From Aestuariibaculum suncheonense (lineage in GTDB: Bacteria; Bacteroidota; Bacteroidia; Flavobacteriales; Flavobacteriaceae): 64,000 bases of DNA. The stretch is taken from positions 802,783 to 866,782 of the forward strand of contig NZ_JACVXC010000001.1 of the NCBI RefSeq assembly GCF_014596935.1. The letters are read 5' to 3'. The notes below the pieces were generated by a model. The model was not told the origin of the DNA and searched no databases. It worked only from the letters and a program-made list of their open reading frames with translations. Positions 17,585-26,131 of the stretch are shown piece by piece. The stretch's first letter is position 1. Each line of letters starts with the position of its first letter. The translations under genes and the position numbers were made by a program.

Positions 17585-18607
17585 ATGAATCCACTATTAA
17601 AATTTTTTAGAACTAAGATTTACACCGCTGTTTTCCTTTTGGTGGTCATGATTGGTTTGGGGGTTACCGGTTATAAAGTTATAGCTGACTACTCATGGGT
17701 TGATGCTGTTTATATGACGGTAATCACCATGACTACAGTTGGTTATGGAGAGGTTATTCCTTTAAATCAGGAGTCTAAAATCTTTACGGTATTTTTAATT
17801 TTAGCCAGTGTGGTTATTATGGGGTATGCGCTGTCTATTATTACCGAATACATTTTAAGTAAAAACAATGTTGAAGAACTAAAACAAAAAAAGATGCAGA
17901 AAAACATTGATAGCTTCAAAAATCACGTGGTTATTTGTGGTTACGGAAGAAATGGCAAACAGGCGGCCAGAAAATTGTTAGCGCATAAAAAACAGTTTGT
18001 GGTTATTGAACGCGATAAGGAAGTCGAGGAACAATTGCAACAGGATGAGGTGCCTTACATTATAGGTAATGCCAATGACGATGCTATTTTAATTCAGGCG
18101 GGAATCGATCGTGCTTCTAGTTTTATTTCGGCTTTGCCTAATGATGCCGATAACTTGTTTGTGGTGCTTTCAACACGTCAAATCAACAGTAATATAAATA
18201 TTATTAGTCGTGCTTCACACGAATCGTCATATAGTAAGTTAAAGTTTGCTGGTGCGAATAATGTGATTTTACCAGATAAAATAGGTGGCGATCACATGGC
18301 TTCTTTAGTGGTCGTTCCTGGTTTAATGGAATTTATAGATAACCTTTCTATTGTAGGTAAATCTAACATTAATATTGAGGAGGTTGCTGTAGAAAAGCTT
18401 TATCGAGAAAATGCATTGGTGAAAACCATTCGCGATTTGGATTTACGTCGAAAAACTGGTTGTACCATTATTGGATACAAAGACGAAAATGGTGAGTATG
18501 TAGTAAATCCGGAAGCAGAAATGGAATTGGCTGCCAACTCTAGAATTATTGTTTTAGGAAGACCAGAACAGATAGAAACCCTCAACAGGGTCTATAATAT
18601 TAGCTAA
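17585..18607 (+). CDS. Potassium channel with RCK/TrkA-N and TrkA-C domains
   Basis: This is a 340-residue two-helix ion channel of the MthK type. The first membrane helix is at about 13-35, the pore carries the filter TTVGYG (residues 50-55) and the second helix is at about 65-88. A cytosolic TrkA-N (RCK) domain follows, with the nucleotide-binding glycine motif VVICGYGRNGKQAARKL (about 117-133), and a TrkA-C domain ends the protein. It should conduct K+ and be gated by a ligand bound to the RCK ring. It is complete and stands alone. Confidence 0.92.
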   Translation: MNPLLKFFRTKIYTAVFLLVVMIGLGVTGYKVIADYSWVDAVYMTVITMTTVGYGEVIPLNQESKIFTVFLILASVVIMGYALSIITEYILSKNNVEELKQKKMQKNIDSFKNHVVICGYGRNGKQAARKLLAHKKQFVVIERDKEVEEQLQQDEVPYIIGNANDDAILIQAGIDRASSFISALPNDADNLFVVLSTRQINSNINIISRASHESSYSKLKFAGANNVILPDKIGGDHMASLVVVPGLMEFIDNLSIVGKSNINIEEVAVEKLYRENALVKTIRDLDLRRKTGCTIIGYKDENGEYVVNPEAEMELAANSRIIVLGRPEQIETLNRVYNIS

Positions 18608-18739
18608 GAAAGCTACTATTTTACCATGAATTACTATTTTAACAACAGATGTTTTAGAAATCGATTTTTTTTTAGCATCTTGCCGACTTTTAATAAGAAT
18701 ACTTCAAAAACTTCAAAAAATTAACCTAAAAATTTTCTT

Positions 18740-20362
18740 ATGAAGAGATATCTTCTTTCATTATTTACATTAGTATTTCCATTTATAACATTTGCACAAG
18801 AGTCAACTTCAGAAAAATTCGATCGGGTTTTCAAAGAATATACCGGATGGTTTGTTGAAGGGATTTTTTATGAAATTCCATTTTCTGAAGACTATCATAT
18901 TCCTTGGGTGTTAATTGTATTAATTGGAGGCGCTCTGTTCTTTACCTTCTACTTCAAGTTTATAAACTTCACAGGTTTCAGAACAGCTTTACTTGTTGTT
19001 AAAGGAAAGTATGAAGACATCGAGAAACATGGAGCAGATACCTTATACGGAGATGTTACTCACAATGAAGAACATAATATAATTGAAACCTTAAGAGATG
19101 ATAGCGTTCATGGGGAGGTGTCGCACTTCCAGGCTTTAACGGCAGCTTTATCGGCAACTGTAGGTTTAGGGAATATCGCAGGTGTGGCCGTAGCTTTATC
19201 TATTGGTGGTCCCGGTGCAACTTTCTGGATGATAGTCGCTGGTCTTTTAGGGATGGCTTCTAAATTCGCTGAATGTACTTTAGGGGTTAAATATAGAGAT
19301 GTAGGTGAAGATGGAACCGTTTACGGTGGACCAATGTATTATTTAACCAAAGGTTTTGCTGAAAAAGGCATGAAACCACTAGGGAAAGTATTAGCTGTTA
19401 TTTTCGCTATTTTCGTAGTAGGAGGTTCTTTTGGTGGAGGAAACATGTTCCAGGCTAATCAGGCAGCGGCGCAGTTTACTAAATTATTTAATTTACAAAG
19501 TGATAATGCTGGTATGTACTTCGGATTTATTATGGCAGCGTTAGTAGCGGTTGTAATTATTGGAGGTATTAAACGTATTGCTTCTGTAACCGAAAAAGTA
19601 GTGCCTTTTATGGCGGGTATTTATGTGTTGGCATCATTAATTATTTTAGGGGCGAACTGGCATTTAATCGATGATGCATTCGGATTAATTTACGAAGGAG
19701 CATTTTCAGGTTTAGGTATTGCTGGTGGTCTTGTAGGTGTTATGATTCAGGGTATTAGAAGAGGAGCCTTTTCTAACGAAGCTGGTGTAGGTAGTGCCGC
19801 TATTGCGCACTCGGCAGTAAGAACAAAATATCCAGCGAGTGAAGGTATTGTAGCGCTTTTAGAACCGTTTGTAGATACGGTTGTTATTTGTACCATGACG
19901 GCTTTAGTAATTGTAATTACAAACTTCGATGGCGCATTCATGGAATACGGGGTGCCAATTAAAGAAGGTGTAGAGTTAACAGCAACCGCTTTCGATTCTG
20001 TTATTCCTCACTTTTCAATCATTTTAACTATTGCTGTAATCTTATTCGCTTTCTCAACAATGGTATCTTGGTCTTATTATGGTATGCAGGGATGGGTGTT
20101 TTTATTCGGAAAGGGTAAGAAAACCGATTTAATATATAAAATATTATTCTTATTTTTCGTAATTGTAGGATCGTCTATTAGCCTTGGGGCAGTAATTGAT
20201 TTCTCAGATGCGATGATTTTTGCGATGGTAGTACCAAATATTATAGGTGTTGTGGTGCTATCACCAATCATTAGAAAAGAATTGAAAAAATACATGAGAG
20301 CGATTACTGTTAAGGAAGATGCTCTTGAAGAAGGTGCTGAAGATCTTACTAAGCATATGTAA
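18740..20362 (+). CDS. Alanine/glycine:cation symporter (AGCS family)
   Basis: This 540-residue inner-membrane sodium:amino acid symporter has the AGCS signature region (TALSATVGLGNIAGVAVALSIGGPGATFWMI, then GIRRGAFSNEAGVGSAAIAHSAV). It has a longer N-terminus than the bacterial average: a signal-peptide-like stretch (residues 1-20, ending FAQ) and about 40 polar residues before the first conserved helix. This extension is common in Bacteroidota members. Transcription is expected to end at a hairpin that lies within the next gene. Confidence 0.9.
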   Translation: MKRYLLSLFTLVFPFITFAQESTSEKFDRVFKEYTGWFVEGIFYEIPFSEDYHIPWVLIVLIGGALFFTFYFKFINFTGFRTALLVVKGKYEDIEKHGADTLYGDVTHNEEHNIIETLRDDSVHGEVSHFQALTAALSATVGLGNIAGVAVALSIGGPGATFWMIVAGLLGMASKFAECTLGVKYRDVGEDGTVYGGPMYYLTKGFAEKGMKPLGKVLAVIFAIFVVGGSFGGGNMFQANQAAAQFTKLFNLQSDNAGMYFGFIMAALVAVVIIGGIKRIASVTEKVVPFMAGIYVLASLIILGANWHLIDDAFGLIYEGAFSGLGIAGGLVGVMIQGIRRGAFSNEAGVGSAAIAHSAVRTKYPASEGIVALLEPFVDTVVICTMTALVIVITNFDGAFMEYGVPIKEGVELTATAFDSVIPHFSIILTIAVILFAFSTMVSWSYYGMQGWVFLFGKGKKTDLIYKILFLFFVIVGSSISLGAVIDFSDAMIFAMVVPNIIGVVVLSPIIRKELKKYMRAITVKEDALEEGAEDLTKHM

Positions 20363-20381
20363 AACTAAAAACTAACTCAAT

Positions 20382-21245
20382 ATGAAATCCCATTTCACGT
20401 TTACTAAACAACAGCGAAATGGGATTTTTTTATTGCTATCAATTATCGTCGTTCTTCAGGTTACTTATTTCTTTGTTAATCGCCCATCTGAACATTTTAC
20501 AGTAAATCAAGAGGTATTAAAAGCTTTTACAAAGGAATTGGATTCTCTTAGGTTGGTTAAACTGGAAGAAAGCAAACCTAAGATTTATCCGTTCAATCCT
20601 AATTACATTACCGATTATAAAGGGGCTCGGTTAGGGATGACAAACGAAGAAATTGATAGACTTTTAAGTTACAGAAAGCAGAATAAGTGGATAAATTCCG
20701 CTAAAGATTTTCAACAAATCACTCAGGTATCCGATTCGCTTTTAAATGCAATTTCTCCTTATTTTAAATTTCCCGAGTGGGTAACCAATCCGAAATCAAG
20801 TGTGGTTTCGTCTTATGCAAAACGAGCAAAGACCTATGCTGAAAAACAAGATTTAAATACCGCAACGGCCGAACAGTTGAAAACGGTTAACGCAGTTGGA
20901 GATGTTTTATCTGATCGCATTGTGAAATTCAGAAACAAATTCCCGGGAGGTTTTATTGCTGATATTCAGTTGCAGGATGTTTATGGTTTAACACCGGAAG
21001 TTATTCAACGTGTTACTTCCGAATTCACTGTAAAAACACCCCGAAGCCTTGAAAAAATAAACCTAAATACCGCTAAAGTGGAGCAATTGGTCACCATTCA
21101 GCATATCGATTACGATTTAGCCTATCGTATTATTGAGCAGAGACAGTTGAGAGAAGGCTATAAATCGATAGACGAATTAACAAAAGTTAAAGACTTTCCT
21201 ATTAATAAAATAGATATAATTAAATTATATTTGTCGCTCGATTGA
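20382..21245 (+). CDS. ComEA-like helix-hairpin-helix protein
   Basis: This 287-residue protein has one N-terminal membrane helix (about 14-32) and three helix-hairpin-helix-like modules (about 70-120, 155-210 and 225-287, for example DLNTATAEQLKTVNAVGDVLSDRI and NLNTAKVEQLVTIQHIDYDLAYRI). It resembles the DNA-binding part of ComEA, so a membrane-anchored role in DNA uptake is possible, although many Bacteroidota HhH proteins are uncharacterised. It begins 19 bp after the symporter stop; a complete terminator hairpin occupies codons 2 to 17. The acyl-CoA dehydrogenase gene follows after 15 bp. Confidence 0.82.
   Translation: MKSHFTFTKQQRNGIFLLLSIIVVLQVTYFFVNRPSEHFTVNQEVLKAFTKELDSLRLVKLEESKPKIYPFNPNYITDYKGARLGMTNEEIDRLLSYRKQNKWINSAKDFQQITQVSDSLLNAISPYFKFPEWVTNPKSSVVSSYAKRAKTYAEKQDLNTATAEQLKTVNAVGDVLSDRIVKFRNKFPGGFIADIQLQDVYGLTPEVIQRVTSEFTVKTPRSLEKINLNTAKVEQLVTIQHIDYDLAYRIIEQRQLREGYKSIDELTKVKDFPINKIDIIKLYLSLD
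20385..20431 (+). terminator. Intrinsic terminator embedded in the ComEA-like coding start
   Basis: A perfect 12-bp stem (20385-20396 and 20416-20427) with a 19-base loop is followed by T to 20431. It fits the end of the symporter transcript but lies inside the first codons of the next ORF. Confidence 0.72.
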
Positions 21246-21260
21246 AAAAAAGACAGATTA

Positions 21261-22427
21261 ATGAATAGTATGTACTTCACCGAAGAACATCACCTTTTTA
21301 GAAAAAGCCTTCAAGATTTTTTACAAAAAGAAGTTGTACCTCACATAGAAAACTGGGAACAAACCGGAACCATTGATGGATTCATTTGGAAGAAATTCGG
21401 AGATATGGGATTCTTCGGAATCAATTATCCGGAAGCCTATGGCGGTTTAAATTTAGATTTATTTTATACGGTCATTCTTTTAGAAGAGCTTCAAAAAATA
21501 AATTCAGGTGGATTTGCTGCTGCAATTTGGGCACATATGTATTTAGCCATGACGCATCTTAATGCGGAAGGCGATGAAACCATTAAGCAAAATTATTTGG
21601 TCCCAAGTATTGCAGGTGATAAAATTGGCTGTTTATGTATTACTGAACCTTTTGGTGGTAGTGATGTGGCAGGTATGCGATCTACAGCGGTAAAAGACGG
21701 TGATTATTACATTTTAAACGGTTCAAAAACCTTCATCACGAATGGAGTTTACAGCGACTATTTAATTGTTGCGGCTAAAACCAATCCGGAGTTAGGTAAT
21801 AAAGGTGTTAGTATTTTTGTGGTCGACAGAGCAACCGAAGGGATTACAGCAACCAAATTAAATAAATTAGGTTGGCGTGCATCAGATACAGCTGAAATTG
21901 CTTTTGATAACGTTAAAATTCCAGTGAATAATTTAATGGGTGAAGAAAATAAGGGGTTTGCATACATTATGCAGCATTTTTCTTTAGAGCGTTTAATTAT
22001 GGGGATTAATGCGCACGCGAGAGCAGAGTTTGCTTTAGAGTACGCATTACAATATATGTCAGAGCGTATGGCTTTTGGTAAGTCAATCGATCAGTTCCAG
22101 GCCTTGCGTCATTCTATTGCCGATTTATATACCGAAATGGAAATCTGTAAAGAGTTTAACTATTCTGTTGCTTACCGTTTAAATAAAGGTGAGTATGTTG
22201 TGAAGCATGCGACCATGTCTAAATTGAAGTCGACTAAAATGGCTGATGATGTTATTTATCAGTGTTTGCAATTTTTAGGAGGATATGGATATATGGAAGA
22301 CTACCCGATGGCACGTTTGTTACGCGATAGTCGTTTAGGACCTATTGGTGGTGGTACATCAGAAATTCTTAGAGAAATTATAGCCAAAATAATAATCGAT
22401 AAGAAGGAATATAAGCCAGCAACTTAG
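21261..22427 (+). CDS. Acyl-CoA dehydrogenase
   Basis: This 388-residue FAD enzyme has the usual three-part fold: an N-terminal helical domain, a beta domain with CITEPFGGSDVAGMRSTA (about 125-142) and a C-terminal helical domain with the family signature FGGYGYMEDYPMARLLRDSRLGPIGGGTSEI. It oxidises acyl-CoA to enoyl-CoA in fatty acid or branched-chain amino acid breakdown; chain-length preference cannot be told. It may be co-transcribed with the ComEA-like gene (15-bp gap). An alternative start is the ATG at 21270. Confidence 0.92.
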   Translation: MNSMYFTEEHHLFRKSLQDFLQKEVVPHIENWEQTGTIDGFIWKKFGDMGFFGINYPEAYGGLNLDLFYTVILLEELQKINSGGFAAAIWAHMYLAMTHLNAEGDETIKQNYLVPSIAGDKIGCLCITEPFGGSDVAGMRSTAVKDGDYYILNGSKTFITNGVYSDYLIVAAKTNPELGNKGVSIFVVDRATEGITATKLNKLGWRASDTAEIAFDNVKIPVNNLMGEENKGFAYIMQHFSLERLIMGINAHARAEFALEYALQYMSERMAFGKSIDQFQALRHSIADLYTEMEICKEFNYSVAYRLNKGEYVVKHATMSKLKSTKMADDVIYQCLQFLGGYGYMEDYPMARLLRDSRLGPIGGGTSEILREIIAKIIIDKKEYKPAT

Positions 22428-22467
22428 TTTGTTGGTTTTGCAGTCTTTTTAAAAATATACACGTATC

Positions 22468-22500
22468 AAAACCAGTTCATTTGAGCTGGTTTTATTTTTT
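22468..22500 (+). terminator. Intrinsic terminator after acyl-CoA dehydrogenase
   Basis: The 11-bp stem AAAACCAGTTC/GAGCTGGTTTT (one G-T pair) with an ATTT loop is followed by a T-rich tail. Confidence 0.85.
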
Positions 22501-22512
22501 TAAAATTTTTAA

Positions 22513-22541
22513 TTGTTTATAAAAAATTAGTTTTATATTTG
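22513..22541 (+). promoter_or_regulatory. Bacteroidota-type promoter of rpsU
   Basis: A -33 TTG (22513-22515), an 18-bp spacer and TATATTTG (22534-22541) give a full match to the Bacteroidota housekeeping promoter. Transcription should start near 22547, leaving a leader of about 30 bases. Confidence 0.8.
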
Positions 22542-22562
22542 CAGCCCGAAATGCTAAAAGAG

Positions 22563-22569
22563 AGGAGGT
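22563..22569 (+). promoter_or_regulatory. Strong Shine-Dalgarno sequence of rpsU
   Basis: AGGAGGT lies nine bases before the rpsU ATG. Flavobacteria seldom use Shine-Dalgarno sequences. Known work on Flavobacterium ribosomes shows that bS21 helps to sequester the anti-Shine-Dalgarno and that rpsU keeps a strong site, allowing feedback control by bS21. Confidence 0.8.
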
Positions 22570-22578
22570 TAAGACACT

Positions 22579-22773
22579 ATGTTAATTATACCAATTAAAG
22601 AAGGAGAAAATATAGATAGAGCGCTAAAGCGTTTTAAAAGAAAGTTCGATAGAACTGGTGCTAAGCGTCAATTACAATCGCGTAAGCAATTTACAAAGCC
22701 TTCAGTTGAACGTAGAGCGCAAATTCAAAAAGCACAATACATTCAAAAGCTTAGAGATGCAGAAGATATCTAG
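22579..22773 (+). CDS. rpsU: 30S ribosomal protein bS21
   Basis: This 64-residue basic protein matches bS21 (MLIIPIKEGENIDRALKRFKRKFDRTGAKRQLQSRK). It sits on the small-subunit platform near the 3' end of 16S rRNA. In Bacteroidota it takes part in covering the anti-Shine-Dalgarno. The gene has its own promoter, an unusually good Shine-Dalgarno sequence and its own terminator, so it is a single-gene unit that may be autoregulated at translation. Confidence 0.95.
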   Translation: MLIIPIKEGENIDRALKRFKRKFDRTGAKRQLQSRKQFTKPSVERRAQIQKAQYIQKLRDAEDI

Positions 22774-22796
22774 TAGATTCTAACTCATACATAAAG

Positions 22797-22828
22797 TCCC
22801 GCTTAAATATTTAAGCGGGATTTTTTTT
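22797..22828 (+). terminator. Intrinsic terminator of rpsU
   Basis: A perfect 24-bp palindrome (TCCCGCTTAAAT and its complement, 22797-22820) is followed by eight T. Confidence 0.92.
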
Positions 22829-22894
22829 GCTCTGAACTTTTAAACTAAAATAAACTTTGTATATTTAGCTTAATCCTTGTAAAACATAAGTTAT

Positions 22895-23785
22895 ATGCCC
22901 TTTAAATCTTTTGTAGATTGTTTGTTGTTAGAAAAGCATTACTCGGCATTAACGGTTAAAGCCTATCAAACAGATTTGAGTGAATTCTTGGGATTCATTC
23001 AGTCTAATTACCAAATGAAGCATCTGGAAGAAGTTCATTACGGACAAATAAGAGCCTGGATTGTGACTTTGGTGGAAAATGGCTTATCAAACAGAAGTGT
23101 GAACCGAAAAATATCGTCTTTAAATTCCTACTATAAGTTTCTTCTTAAAACTGAATCGATAGCAATTAATCCGTTAGCGAAACATAAAGCATTAAAAACG
23201 CGCAAGAAAGTACAGATACCGTTTTCTGAAACAGAAATCGAGCAGGTACTAAAAGATTTTAATTTCGAAGATGATTTTGAAGGCATTCGAGATAAGCTAA
23301 TTATAGAACTGTTTTACTCAACCGGAATACGTCGTATCGAATTAGTTCAGTTAAAAATGAATAATATCAATTTTAATAATAAAACGTTAAAAGTATTAGG
23401 TAAAAGAAATAAAGAACGTATCCTCCCGTTATTAGGTTCAGTATTAAAAACCTTGCAGCAGTATATAGAAGCGAGAAATACGCTAGATGTTGTGGTAGAC
23501 GACGAAATTCTTTTTTTAACAAAAAAAGGTGCTAAAATATACGAAACACTTGTTTACAGAATAATAAATGATTATTTTAGTAAGGCATCTTCTAAGGTAA
23601 AAAAGAGTCCTCACATTCTAAGGCATTCTTTCGCAACACATTTACTAAATCAAGGTGCCGATTTAAATGCTGTAAAAGAGCTTCTCGGGCACACGAGTTT
23701 GGCGGCCACTCAGGTTTATACACACAATAGTATTGCCGAGTTAAAAAAAGTGCACGTTAATACGCACCCCAGAAGCAAAAAATAG
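22895..23785 (+). CDS. xerC: Tyrosine recombinase XerC/XerD family
   Basis: This 296-residue site-specific recombinase has an N-terminal SAM-like domain (about 3-85) and a catalytic domain with all active residues: Arg146, Lys170, His240, Arg243, His266 and Tyr275. Length and chromosomal context (between rpsU and hpf) fit the housekeeping enzyme that resolves chromosome dimers at dif rather than a phage integrase. Whether it is the XerC or the XerD partner is not certain. It is 35 bp upstream of hpf, so the two may be co-transcribed. Confidence 0.88.
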   Translation: MPFKSFVDCLLLEKHYSALTVKAYQTDLSEFLGFIQSNYQMKHLEEVHYGQIRAWIVTLVENGLSNRSVNRKISSLNSYYKFLLKTESIAINPLAKHKALKTRKKVQIPFSETEIEQVLKDFNFEDDFEGIRDKLIIELFYSTGIRRIELVQLKMNNINFNNKTLKVLGKRNKERILPLLGSVLKTLQQYIEARNTLDVVVDDEILFLTKKGAKIYETLVYRIINDYFSKASSKVKKSPHILRHSFATHLLNQGADLNAVKELLGHTSLAATQVYTHNSIAELKKVHVNTHPRSKK

Positions 23786-23820
23786 TTTGAATTATTGTTT
23801 AACCAAAAAAACTAAATAGT

Positions 23821-24123
23821 ATGAAAGTAAACACGCAATCCGTTAATTTTAATGCTGATAGAAAATTAATAGATTTTATCCAAAAGCGTATGGATAAATT
23901 AGATTTGTTTTATGACAAAGTCATTCAGTCTGATGTGTTTTTAAAAGTTGAAAATACGAGTGATAAAGAGAATAAAATATTTGAAGTTAAGCTAAGTGTT
24001 CCCGGTGATAGTTTCGTTGTGAAAAAGCAATGCAAAACCTTCGAAGAAGGGGCAGATACCGCTGCAGCCTCGTTAGAACGCCAGTTAAAAAAGCGAAAAG
24101 AGAAATTAAGAGCACATTTATGA
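23821..24123 (+). CDS. hpf: Ribosome hibernation-promoting factor (HPF/RaiA family)
   Basis: This 100-residue protein has the short HPF/RaiA plan (MKVNTQSVNFNADRKLIDFIQKRMDKL, then GDSFVVKKQCKTFEEGADTAAASLERQLKKRKEKL). It binds the 30S decoding region of idle ribosomes and slows translation in stationary phase. It lacks the C-terminal dimerisation domain of long HPF. It precedes the tRNA-tuf unit, and its terminator overlaps that unit's promoter. Confidence 0.92.
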   Translation: MKVNTQSVNFNADRKLIDFIQKRMDKLDLFYDKVIQSDVFLKVENTSDKENKIFEVKLSVPGDSFVVKKQCKTFEEGADTAAASLERQLKKRKEKLRAHL

Positions 24124-24144
24124 AAATATTTTTCAAAAAATGTT

Positions 24145-24173
24145 TTGAATAATGAAATTTATATATACATTTG
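24145..24173 (+). promoter_or_regulatory. Promoter of the tRNA-tuf unit
   Basis: TTG (24145-24147), an 18-bp spacer and TACATTTG (24166-24173) match the consensus. The transcript should start about 24179, inside the 5' arm of the hpf terminator hairpin. Confidence 0.78.
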
Positions 24174-24174
24174 C

Positions 24175-24202
24175 AGTCCGTTAGAAATAGCGGACTTTTT
24201 TT
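24175..24202 (+). terminator. hpf terminator overlapping the tRNA promoter start site
   Basis: The stem AGTCCG (24175-24180)/CGGACT (24191-24196) is followed by a T-run to 24202. It ends hpf transcripts, while transcripts that start within its 5' arm cannot form it. Confidence 0.7.
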
Positions 24203-24224
24203 GTGTGAAAAAAAGGTAAAATAA

Positions 24225-24298
24225 GCCGATATAGCTCAGCTGGCTAGAGCAGCTGATTTGTAATCAGCAGGTCGTGGGTTCGAGTCCCTCTATCGGCT
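24225..24298 (+). tRNA. tRNA-Thr (anticodon TGT)
   Basis: This 74-base cloverleaf has acceptor GCCGATA/TATCGGC, anticodon loop TTTGTAA and T-loop GTTCGAGTC; CCA is not encoded. It is identical to the copy at 43997. First gene of the Thr-Tyr-Gly-Thr-tuf unit. Confidence 0.96.
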
Positions 24299-24340
24299 CA
24301 AGTTCTTTAAAATAAAGTGAAATAAAAATAAGGTAAAATT

Positions 24341-24422
<82 letters not shown>

Positions 24423-24468
24423 CATTTTTATTTTATATTTATCTAACAAAAAGAATTGTTAAATAATT

Positions 24469-24541
24469 GCGGGAGTAGCTCAGTTGGTAGAGCGTCAGCC
24501 TTCCAAGCTGAATGTCGCCGGTTCGAACCCGGTCTCCCGCT
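24469..24541 (+). tRNA. tRNA-Gly (anticodon TCC)
   Basis: This 73-base tRNA has acceptor GCGGGAG/CTCCCGC and anticodon loop CTTCCAA. Confidence 0.96.
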
Positions 24542-24553
24542 CTAATATTTAAG

Positions 24554-24625
24554 GCCGGTGTAGCTCAGGGGTAGAGCGTTTCCTTGGTAAGGAAGAGGTC
24601 ACGAGTTCAAATCTCGTCATTGGCT
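24554..24625 (+). tRNA. tRNA-Thr (anticodon GGT)
   Basis: This 72-base tRNA has anticodon loop TTGGTAA. The acceptor stem GCCGGTG/CATTGGC contains two G-U pairs. It ends the four-tRNA cluster 71 bp before tuf. Confidence 0.95.
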
Positions 24626-24696
24626 CTATTTCAGAAGAAGAAAAATTAGAATACACTAATATTATTATATAACTAAGATTAAATTATTTAAAAAAC

Positions 24697-25884
24697 ATGG
24701 CAAAGGCAACTTTCGATCGTTCAAAACCACACTTAAATATTGGTACAATTGGACACGTAGATCACGGTAAAACAACTTTAACTGCTGCTATTACTAAAGT
24801 ATTAGCTGATGCAGGTTTATCAGAAGCGAAATCATTTGACCAAATTGATAACGCTCCAGAAGAGAAAGAAAGAGGTATTACTATTAATACATCTCACGTA
24901 GAATATTCAACTGCAAAACGTCACTACGCACACGTTGACTGTCCAGGTCACGCCGATTACGTTAAGAACATGGTAACTGGTGCTGCTCAGATGGATGGTG
25001 CTATCTTAGTAGTTGCTGCAACTGATGGTCCAATGCCACAAACTCGTGAGCACATCTTATTAGGTCGTCAGGTAGGTATTCCACGTATCGTAGTATTCAT
25101 GAATAAAGTGGATATGGTTGATGATGAGGAGTTATTAGAGTTAGTAGAGATGGAAGTTAGAGATTTATTATCTTTCTACGATTACGATGGAGATAATGGA
25201 CCTGTAATCTCTGGTTCTGCATTAGGAGCTTTAAATGGTGAGCCAAAATGGGTTGACACTGTTATGGAGTTAATGAATGCTTGTGATGAGTGGATTGAAG
25301 AGCCATTACGTGATATGGATAAGCCTTTCTTAATGCCAATCGAGGACGTATTCTCTATTACTGGTCGTGGTACTGTAGCAACTGGTCGTATCGAAACAGG
25401 TGTTGCTAACACTGGAGATCCTGTAGAGATTATTGGTATGGGTGCTGAGAAGTTAACTTCTACTATCACTGGTATCGAGATGTTCCGTCAAATATTAGAT
25501 AGAGGTGAAGCTGGAGATAACGCAGGTATCTTATTAAGAGGTATCGATAAAAACCAAATCTCAAGAGGTATGGTTATCGTTAAGCCAGGTTCTGTAACTC
25601 CACACAAACAATTCAAAGCTGAGGTTTATATCCTTAAGAAAGAAGAAGGTGGACGTCACACGCCATTCCACAACAACTACCGTCCACAGTTCTACGTACG
25701 TACAACTGACGTAACTGGTAACATTTCTTTACCAGAAGGAGTTGAGATGGTTATGCCAGGAGACAACTTAACTATCACTGTTGAATTAATTCAGCCAATC
25801 GCAATGAACGTAGGTTTACGTTTCGCGATCCGTGAAGGTGGTAGAACTGTAGGTGCTGGTCAGGTAACTGAGATTTTAGACTAA
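24697..25884 (+). CDS. tuf: Elongation factor Tu
   Basis: This 395-residue translation GTPase carries aminoacyl-tRNA to the ribosome. Seen are the G1 motif GHVDHGKTT (residues 18-26), the switch II motif [12 protein letters not shown] and the three-domain length. Its codon use is strongly biased and uniform, as expected of a highly expressed gene. It follows four tRNA genes, in the same order (Thr, Tyr, Gly, Thr) as upstream of tufB in E. coli. Confidence 0.98.
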   Translation: MAKATFDRSKPHLNIGTIGHVDHGKTTLTAAITKVLADAGLSEAKSFDQIDNAPEEKERGITINTSHVEYSTAKRHYAHVDCPGHADYVKNMVTGAAQMDGAILVVAATDGPMPQTREHILLGRQVGIPRIVVFMNKVDMVDDEELLELVEMEVRDLLSFYDYDGDNGPVISGSALGALNGEPKWVDTVMELMNACDEWIEEPLRDMDKPFLMPIEDVFSITGRGTVATGRIETGVANTGDPVEIIGMGAEKLTSTITGIEMFRQILDRGEAGDNAGILLRGIDKNQISRGMVIVKPGSVTPHKQFKAEVYILKKEEGGRHTPFHNNYRPQFYVRTTDVTGNISLPEGVEMVMPGDNLTITVELIQPIAMNVGLRFAIREGGRTVGAGQVTEILD

Positions 25885-25906
25885 TACAGTTTAATAAGAA
25901 ACATAG

Positions 25907-25942
25907 TGTTAAGGTATTCTTAGAAATACGAATACCTTAACA
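25907..25942 (+). other. Perfect hairpin between tuf and tRNA-Trp
   Basis: A 13-bp stem (TGTTAAGGTATTC and its complement) encloses a 10-base loop and ends five bases before the tRNA-Trp 5' end. It lacks a T-run, so RNA processing or mRNA 3'-end protection is more likely than termination. Confidence 0.65.
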
Positions 25943-25947
25943 TATCT

Positions 25948-26020
25948 ACGGGTTTAGCTCAGTTGGTAGAGCACTGGTCTCCAAAACCAGGTGTCGGGAG
26001 TTCGAGTCTCTCAACCCGTG
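25948..26020 (+). tRNA. tRNA-Trp (anticodon CCA)
   Basis: This 73-base tRNA has acceptor ACGGGTT/AACCCGT and anticodon loop CTCCAAA. It is between tuf and secE, a common arrangement. Confidence 0.96.
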
Positions 26021-26131
26021 CTATAAGGAACTTAATTTTAGGTTCCTTTCAATAAATAAGGATGTAAGAGTTTTAGGGAGCTTTTTAAAGCAAATAACTG
26101 AAATTTTAATCTGTTGAAAAAAAATATATAA

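Noticed and set aside
22895-23785. Tyrosine recombinase as sign of an integrated element
   Set aside because: Length, context between rpsU and hpf and lack of att-like repeats or phage genes fit housekeeping XerC/XerD.
24697-25884. Attenuator or riboswitch upstream of tuf
   Set aside because: The 71 bp between tRNA-Thr and tuf show no stable structure.
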